Assembly: GCF_900277125.1 (NCBI RefSeq)
Contig: NZ_OPYN01000085.1
Coordinates: forward strand, 62,001 to 126,000
Reading direction: 5' to 3'
DNA: 64,000 nucleotides
Source of the DNA: Pseudomonas inefficax
Lineage (GTDB): Bacteria > Pseudomonadota > Gammaproteobacteria > Pseudomonadales > Pseudomonadaceae
Every line of letters starts with the position of its first letter. Positions within the stretch are counted from its first letter, which is position 1. The notes under the pieces are model-generated. The model did not search any database. It was not told where the DNA came from and saw nothing but the letters and a program-made list of their open reading frames with translations. Positions 57,039-64,000 of the stretch are shown one piece after another. Both the position numbers and the translations under genes were made by a program.

Positions 57039-57138
57039 TCACTTATTTTCCGGGTACAGGCCACAAGCGTCCGGCCAAGTCAACGAAGGCAGGCGGGCGC
57101 CCTTGAGCTTTTCCAACACAGTTAGTGGAGAGATCACC

Positions 57139-59514
<2,376 letters not shown>

Positions 59515-59524
59515 TGCAGTAAAA

Positions 59525-59563
59525 CGCGGGGGTACGTCTGGCGTATCCCCGCCTGGTTTTTTC
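59525..59563 (+). terminator. Probable terminator of ppsA
   Basis: Stem GCGGGGGTACG-TCTGG-CGTATCCCCGC with one imperfect pair, then CTGG and TTTTTT, beginning 11 nt after the ppsA stop. Confidence 0.8.
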
Positions 59564-59616
59564 CAGGGCGAGCTCCAGTAATGGATCCCGCCCTTTTTTG
59601 TGCACCAAGCAACCTT

Positions 59617-60609
59617 ATGCAAAGCAGCAGCACTCTATTCCCCGTGGCCTTGCTCAGTGCCGAACGCCGCGGCGACCTCAGCGAAGACGTGTACCGGATC
59701 AAGGCCGGCAACAGCCCTGACCCCAGCGTCGAGCTGGCCGTCACCCGCCTGGGGCTGGCCGATCAGGGCCAGGCCCAGGGCGTGCCGGTCATTCTCCTGC
59801 ATGGCAGCTTTTCCAACCGCCGCTTCTGGTATTCGCCCAAAGGGGTTGGCCTGGGAGCCTACCTAGCCCGCGCCGGCTTCGATGTGTGGATCCCGGAAAT
59901 GCGTGGCCACGGCCTGTCGCCGCGCAACCATGACTGGCAGCACAACAGCGTGGCCGCCTACGCCCGCGATGATCTGCCACTGATCAACGCCTTCGTGCGC
60001 GAGCAGTCGGGCCAGGCACCGCACTGGGTGGGCCATTCGCTGGGTGGTACGACGCTGGCGGCAGCGCTTGGCGGCGGCTATCTGAAGGCCGAGGAGCTGG
60101 CCAGCGTGGCGCTGTTCGGTACCCAGATCAGCCGCGTGTACTGGCCGTTGAAGGTGCCGCCGATGACCTGGGGGGCGAAGCTGTTGCTCAAGCGCTGGGG
60201 GCAGATTTCCGGCCCGCGGTTCAAGCGTGGGCCGGAGGACGAGCCGATTGGCCTGGCCCTGGAAAGCATGCGCTGGCATGGCCTGTTCGGGCGCTTTGGC
60301 GACAAGCAGAGCGACTGGTGGGCGGGGCTGGCCGAGGTGGATGTGCCGCTGCTGGCGGTGGCTGGTGCGGGAGACTTCCAGGACCCGGTGTGGGCCTGCC
60401 GCAAGCTGTTCGAGCAGTTGGGCGGTGAGCGCAAGCAGTTTCTGCGGTTGGGCCCCGAGGAAGGCTTCGAGGCTTTCGGGCATGTCGACATGCTGGTAAG
60501 CAAGGCCGCGCAGGTGCAGGTGTGGCCGCTGGTGGAACGGTGGCTGCGGGACCCGCTGGTGCCGGTGCATGTGTCTACCGTGGCTGCGGAGCCTGTGCCC
60601 ATTAGCTGA
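59617..60609 (+). CDS. Alpha/beta hydrolase
   Basis: 330 aa. Oxyanion region VILLHGSFSNRRFW, nucleophile elbow WVGHSLGGTTLA (Ser at about residue 144), acid loop AGAGDFQDPV and terminal His in FGHVDMLVSK. The fold is complete. The nearest groups are putative lipases/esterases of the YheT/MenH-like set; substrate unknown. ATG 59617 chosen. It sits 102 nt after the ppsA stop on the same strand. Confidence 0.88.
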   Translation: MQSSSTLFPVALLSAERRGDLSEDVYRIKAGNSPDPSVELAVTRLGLADQGQAQGVPVILLHGSFSNRRFWYSPKGVGLGAYLARAGFDVWIPEMRGHGLSPRNHDWQHNSVAAYARDDLPLINAFVREQSGQAPHWVGHSLGGTTLAAALGGGYLKAEELASVALFGTQISRVYWPLKVPPMTWGAKLLLKRWGQISGPRFKRGPEDEPIGLALESMRWHGLFGRFGDKQSDWWAGLAEVDVPLLAVAGAGDFQDPVWACRKLFEQLGGERKQFLRLGPEEGFEAFGHVDMLVSKAAQVQVWPLVERWLRDPLVPVHVSTVAAEPVPIS

Positions 60610-60626
60610 GTTTGCGTCGCCTGTAC

Positions 60627-60790
60627 TGGCCCTTTCGCGGGCACGCCCGCTCCCACAGGGATCGCGCCAGCTGTAGGAGCGGCCTTGTGTCGCGATAGGG
60701 GTGCAAAGCACCCCCATGACTCATGCCTCAAGCAGATTATCCCTGGGGCCGCTGCGCGGCCCTTTCGCGACACAAGGCCGCTCCTACAAG
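60627..60790. repeat. Composite REP block: half of one family plus an inverted pair of another
   Basis: A single GCGGGC-type unit (CCCTTTCGCGGGCACGCCCG, then CTCCCACAGG, 60631-60659) is followed by an inverted TGTCGCGA-type pair (60672-60790) with CTGTAGGAGCGGCCTTGTGT and its complement. Confidence 0.88.
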
Positions 60791-60867
60791 TCCCGGATGA
60801 CTGCAATGGGCTCTACGGTGTAGCCTTGGCCGATACCCGCTTTCGTTGTGACTGACAGGAGCTTCCC

Positions 60868-61359
60868 ATGCAGCATTACGTTACGCCCGACCTGTGTGAT
60901 GCCTACCCGGACCTGGTACAGGTGCTGGAACCGATGTTCAGCAATTTCGGCGGCCGCGATTCGTTCGGTGGCCAGATCGTCACCATCAAGTGCTTCGAAG
61001 ACAACTCGCTGGTCAAGGAGCAGGTAGAGCTCGATGGCAAGGGCAAGGTCCTGGTTGTCGATGGTGGTGGCTCGCTGCGCCGCGCACTGCTCGGTGACAT
61101 GCTCGCCGAGAAGGCTGCCAAGAATGGCTGGGAAGGGCTGGTGATCTACGGCTGCGTGCGTGACGTCGATGTGCTGATCCAGACCGACGTCGGCGTGCAG
61201 GCACTGGCCAGCCACCCGATGAAGACCGACAAGCGCGGCATCGGCGACCTCAACGTGCCAGTGACCTTCGCCGGGGTGACCTTCCGCCCGGGCGAGTACG
61301 TGTATGCCGACAACAATGGCGTGCTGGTCTCGCCAAGCCCGCTGAAAATGCCTGAGTGA
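60868..61359 (+). CDS. rraA: Regulator of ribonuclease E activity A
   Basis: 163 aa RraA-family protein (E. coli 161). It binds RNase E and modulates mRNA decay; members of the same fold are 4-hydroxy-4-methyl-2-oxoglutarate aldolases. It starts [22 protein letters not shown]. The glycine-rich [21 protein letters not shown] (about residues 64-84) and GCVRDVDVL (about 95) contain the Arg/Asp positions of the aldolase-like site, so enzymatic activity cannot be excluded. ATG follows AGGAG at 8 nt. Confidence 0.95.
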   Translation: MQHYVTPDLCDAYPDLVQVLEPMFSNFGGRDSFGGQIVTIKCFEDNSLVKEQVELDGKGKVLVVDGGGSLRRALLGDMLAEKAAKNGWEGLVIYGCVRDVDVLIQTDVGVQALASHPMKTDKRGIGDLNVPVTFAGVTFRPGEYVYADNNGVLVSPSPLKMPE

Positions 61360-61386
61360 GGCGCCGCCTGCGCTGATGGAGCTTTG

Positions 61387-62382
61387 ATGTTCGAGGAAGA
61401 CAACGCGCAGTGGGGGCTGGTACACGCCCTGGTGCTCGATGGCAAAGGCGGGGCGCGCTCGATTGCCCGTACCGAACTGGACGACCTGCAGCTGCAACCC
61501 GAGCAGAGCCTGTGGCTGCACTGGGACCGCAGCCATCCGCAAACCCGTACCTGGCTGCTGCACGACAGCGGCCTGAGTGCGTTCGCCTGCGAGCTGCTGC
61601 TGGAAGAAAACACCCGGCCGCGCCTGCTGCCCATGGCCGATGAACAGTTGTTGCTGTTCCTGCGTGGGGTCAACCTCAACCCGGGCGCAGAGCCAGAAGA
61701 CATGGTCTCGGTGCGCATCTTCGCCGAAGCGCAGCGGGTCATCTCGCTGCGGCTGCGGCCGTTGCGTGCCAGTGACGAGATTCTCCAGCAGCTCGAAGAG
61801 GGCAGGGGCCCGAAATCGGCTTCCGAACTGCTGCTGCTGATGGGCGAACTGCTGACCGAAAAGGTCCAGGGCCTGGTCAGCGACCTGTCCGAACTGGTCG
61901 ATGTGGAAGAAGAAAAGGTCGAATCCGACGAACGGTATACCCCGGAGAACGGTTGCCTGCAGCAGATCCGCCGACGTGCCGCCGGCCTGCGGCGTTTTCT
62001 GGCTCCGCAGCGGGAGATCTACGCACAACTGTCGCGCAACAAATGGAGCTGGTTCGCCGATGCCGACGCCGATTACTGGAACGAGCTGAACAACAGCCTG
62101 ATCCGCTACCTCGAAGAGCTGGAGCTGACCCGCGAACGGGCCGCGCTGGTGCTGGAAAGCCAGGATCGCCGGCGCAGCGAGCGCATGAACCGCACCATGT
62201 ACCGCTTCGGCATCATCACCTGCATCTTCCTGCCCATGAGCTTCATCACCGGGCTGCTGGGCATCAATGTCGGCGGCATCCCCGGGGCGGAAAACCCCTA
62301 TGGCTTCCTGTTCGCCTGCATCGTCGTGCTGGGGCTGGCGGTGGGGCAGTGGTGGTTGTTCCGGCGGTTGCGGTGGGTATAG
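61387..62382 (+). CDS. ZntB/CorA-like metal transporter
   Basis: 331 aa. A large acidic cytosolic domain (about residues 1-265) with long helices (LLTEKVQGLVSDLSELVDVEEEKVES) precedes two C-terminal membrane helices (about 270-290 and 306-325). The loop between them reads GLLGINVGGIPGAENPYGF, where GIN replaces the CorA GMN, as in ZntB zinc transporters. Length equals ZntB (327). It lies 27 nt after rraA and may be co-transcribed with it. Confidence 0.9.
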   Translation: MFEEDNAQWGLVHALVLDGKGGARSIARTELDDLQLQPEQSLWLHWDRSHPQTRTWLLHDSGLSAFACELLLEENTRPRLLPMADEQLLLFLRGVNLNPGAEPEDMVSVRIFAEAQRVISLRLRPLRASDEILQQLEEGRGPKSASELLLLMGELLTEKVQGLVSDLSELVDVEEEKVESDERYTPENGCLQQIRRRAAGLRRFLAPQREIYAQLSRNKWSWFADADADYWNELNNSLIRYLEELELTRERAALVLESQDRRRSERMNRTMYRFGIITCIFLPMSFITGLLGINVGGIPGAENPYGFLFACIVVLGLAVGQWWLFRRLRWV

Positions 62383-62397
62383 ATGCTCGTTGACCTG

Positions 62398-62496
62398 CAC
62401 CGGCCTCTTCGCGGGCACGCCCGCTCCCACAGGGACACCACACCTTTCAAGTTCTGTGGGATCCCTGTGGGAGCGGGCGTGCCCGCGAAGAAGCTG
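62398..62496. repeat. REP pair, GCGGGC variant
   Basis: GGCCTCTTCGCGGGCACGCC plus CGCTCCCACAGG, and the inverted copy CCTGTGGGAGCGGGCGTGCC plus CGCGAAG. Confidence 0.9.
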
Positions 62497-62535
62497 ACGC
62501 GCATTCATTTTGAAACACTCGTCCCAATGCGATGT

Positions 62536-62562
62536 GTGACCCATCGCCCGGCCATCTCGTCT
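62536..62562 (+). promoter_or_regulatory. Candidate ECF-sigma promoter of cfrX
   Basis: GTGAC (62536) and CGTCT (62558) are spaced 17 bp, close to the AAC/CGTC pattern of ECF sigma promoters such as those of SigX/AlgU type. A start of transcription would fall near 62569, giving a leader of about 19 nt before the cfrX ATG. Confidence 0.45.
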
Positions 62563-62587
62563 CTGACTGACACTGCGCGAGGTGCCC

Positions 62588-62860
62588 ATGCACGATCCGT
62601 TTGAAGAATCCCTGCGCGACCTGCTCAAGGTGTCCCCCTCCGGTAATGACCGGGACGACCGGGACGACGCCGCCTGCCTGGGTCGCGTACTGAAAACCGC
62701 CAACCGCCAGGTTGGCGCGGGTGATCTGTTCAGCCTGCTTGGCCGCTGGAGCCAGGCGCTGCTGATCGCCGTGAACAATGGCGCGGCGCATGTTGCGCCG
62801 GTGCGTCGACACTCTTCCCGCAACGCTGCCAACGGCAGCAAAGCAGATAAGGCCGATTGA
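62588..62860 (+). CDS. cfrX: CfrX-like protein of the sigX locus
   Basis: 90 aa cytosolic protein, starting MHDPFEESLRDLLK, with GRVLKTANRQVGAGDLFSLLGRWSQALLIAVNNGAAHV and a basic, Ser/Ala-rich end. By position (cfrX-cmpX-sigX as in P. aeruginosa PA1774-PA1776) it is CfrX, of unknown biochemical role. ATG 62588 follows GAGGT. It ends 2 nt before cmpX. Confidence 0.85.
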   Translation: MHDPFEESLRDLLKVSPSGNDRDDRDDAACLGRVLKTANRQVGAGDLFSLLGRWSQALLIAVNNGAAHVAPVRRHSSRNAANGSKADKAD

Positions 62861-62862
62861 AT

Positions 62863-63687
62863 ATGGAACTCGATCTCTGGACCCAGAGCCTGGTCACCGC
62901 CATGACTGCCCTTTGGACCAAGGTAGCGAACTTCATCCCCAACCTGTTCGGCGCGCTGGTCGTGGTGCTGCTCGGTTTCGTGGTGGCCAAGCTGCTCGAC
63001 ACGCTGCTGTCCAAACTGCTGGCCAAGTTCGGCCTGGACCGACTGATGGGCGGCACCGGCCTGACCAAGATGCTCGGCCGGGTCGGCATCCAGGTGCCCA
63101 TCTCCACCTTGATCGGCAAGATCGTCTACTGGTTCGTGCTGCTCATCTTCCTGGTCTCGGCCGCAGAGTCGCTGGGCCTGGAGCGGGTCTCGGCAACCCT
63201 CGACATGCTTGCCCTGTACCTGCCGAAGGTATTTGGCGCAGCCCTGGTGCTGCTGGCCGGCGTGCTGCTGGCGCAAGTGGCCAACGGCCTGGTGCGCGGC
63301 GCTGCCGAAGGCATCGGCCTGGAATACTCGGCAGGCCTGGGGCGTATCACCCAGGGCCTGGTGATCATCATCAGCATCTCGGTGGCCATCAGCCAGCTGG
63401 AAGTTAAAACCGACCTGCTGAACCATGTGATCGTGATCGGGCTGATTACCGTTGGTCTGGCCGTTGCGCTGGCAATGGGCCTGGGCAGCCGCGAAATCGC
63501 CGGGCAGATCCTGGCCGGCATCTACGTGCGCGAACTGTATCAGGTCGGCCAGCAGGTGCGGATTGGAGAGGTCGAAGGGCATATCGAGGAGATCGGTACG
63601 GTCAAGACGACGCTGCTGACCGATGATGGCGAACTGGTGTCGCTGTCCAATCGCGAGTTGCTTGAACAGCGAGTCAATAGCCGCTAA
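62863..63687 (+). CDS. cmpX: CmpX mechanosensitive-channel-like membrane protein
   Basis: 274 aa. N-terminal conserved TM-helix repeats: FIPNLFGALVVVLLGFVVAKLLDTLLSKLL (about residues 22-52) and a second at about 82-105. Further helices are at about 120-145 and 165-215, and a C-terminal MscS-like beta segment reads VGQQVRIGEVEGHIEEIGTVKTTLLTDDGELVSLSN. In Pseudomonas, CmpX affects membrane homeostasis and SigX activity, so it may relay envelope tension to sigX just downstream. Confidence 0.92.
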   Translation: MELDLWTQSLVTAMTALWTKVANFIPNLFGALVVVLLGFVVAKLLDTLLSKLLAKFGLDRLMGGTGLTKMLGRVGIQVPISTLIGKIVYWFVLLIFLVSAAESLGLERVSATLDMLALYLPKVFGAALVLLAGVLLAQVANGLVRGAAEGIGLEYSAGLGRITQGLVIIISISVAISQLEVKTDLLNHVIVIGLITVGLAVALAMGLGSREIAGQILAGIYVRELYQVGQQVRIGEVEGHIEEIGTVKTTLLTDDGELVSLSNRELLEQRVNSR

Positions 63688-63775
63688 CCGCACAAAGCTG
63701 TTAATGTATGCCGCCGCGAAAATCGACCCACGGGGTCGCGCGGCGACATTGACCTGACTGTCGGCCAGATCCGTT

Positions 63776-64000
63776 TTGAATAAAGTTCATTCGCCGCCCA
63801 TGCGTTATGACCCCCGCGAGCTCACCGACGAAGAGTTGGTGGCGCGTTCGCATGAGGAGCTGTACCACGTTACCCGCGCCTATGAGGAGCTCATGCGGCG
63901 CTACCAACGGACCCTGTTCAACGTCTGCGCGCGTTATCTGGGGAACGACCGTGACGCGGACGATGTCTGTCAGGAAGTCATGTTGAAAGTGCTGTACGGG
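63776..64000 (+). CDS. sigX: ECF sigma factor SigX (3' end beyond the window)
   Basis: 75 codons visible. The region 2 sequence reads ELTDEELVARSHEELYHVTRAYEELMRRYQRTLFNVCARYLGNDRDADDVCQEVMLKVLYG in short conserved blocks, matching SigX of fluorescent pseudomonads. I chose the TTG at 63776 because it gives the N terminus MNKVHSPPMRYDPREL, resembling the MNKAQ... start recalled for P. aeruginosa SigX; the ATG at 63800 (MRYDPREL) is the alternative. SigX controls fatty-acid synthesis and membrane fluidity genes. No anti-sigma gene is visible between cmpX and sigX. Confidence 0.9.
   Translation, partial: MNKVHSPPMRYDPRELTDEELVARSHEELYHVTRAYEELMRRYQRTLFNVCARYLGNDRDADDVCQEVMLKVLYG

Noticed and set aside
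60808..60824. Small dyad before rraA (CTAC-GGT-GTAG)
   Set aside because: A 4-bp stem is too weak to claim as a regulatory element.

Overview
This 64 kb window is a high-GC chromosomal segment of a fluorescent Pseudomonas, almost certainly the P. putida group. The evidence is the gene content and order, which from memory follows the P. putida KT2440 PP_2007-PP_2088 region with large accessory blocks missing, and the many roughly 35-bp P. putida-type REP palindromes (core GCGGGT..ACCCGC flanked by CCTGTGGGAGC) between genes.

Layout. (1) 1-4392: a lower-GC accessory module of three tandem, overlapping, leftward tyrosine recombinases (393 aa, 560 aa, and a third of at least 447 aa that runs off the left edge). 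It is the right end of a recombinase-trio-type integrative element; any cargo lies outside the window. (2) 4393-9913: a small acidic ORF, an AraC-type regulator, a nitrilase-fold protein without its catalytic residues, fadH (with a PsrA-like operator), and a PLP-dependent ACC deaminase/D-cysteine desulfhydrase homologue. (3) 9904-23734: cytochrome b561, DUF1853, nadK, metallophosphatase, rhomboid (carrying an in-frame REP), DUF1315, DUF2797, pepN, a YCF48-like propeller with an MMPL/RND-type exporter, DUF5629, a YbhE-type lactonase and a small exported protein. (4) 23882-29351: leftward sbcD-sbcC-GST operon. (5) 29693-36524: leftward moxR-DUF58-DUF4381-batA-batB/C-batD operon, whose second VWA protein has a degenerate MIDAS. 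(6) 36756-41377: an orphan DUF2235 (Tle-like) hydrolase behind a structured leader, a DapA-family/class II aldolase pair with an upstream operator, a CAP-domain protein and DUF3144. (7) 41569-46284: soxR divergent from a MexH/MexI-like adaptor and pump, with a textbook 19-bp-spacer SoxR promoter. (8) 46484-50834: GntR/UTRA regulator, GNAT, lysA divergent from its LysR regulator, and a small hypothetical protein. (9) 51110-60609: gdhB (about 180 kDa NAD-GDH), ppsR divergent from ppsA, and an alpha/beta hydrolase. (10) 60868-64000: rraA, a ZntB/CorA-like transporter, and the cfrX-cmpX-sigX envelope-stress locus, with sigX cut by the right edge.

Functionally most of this is core Pseudomonas metabolism and maintenance: fatty-acid oxidation, gluconeogenesis through PpsA/PpsR, glutamate catabolism, lysine synthesis, recombination repair and envelope homeostasis. 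The truly accessory part is the recombinase trio. No rRNA, tRNA, CRISPR array or prophage structural gene was seen.
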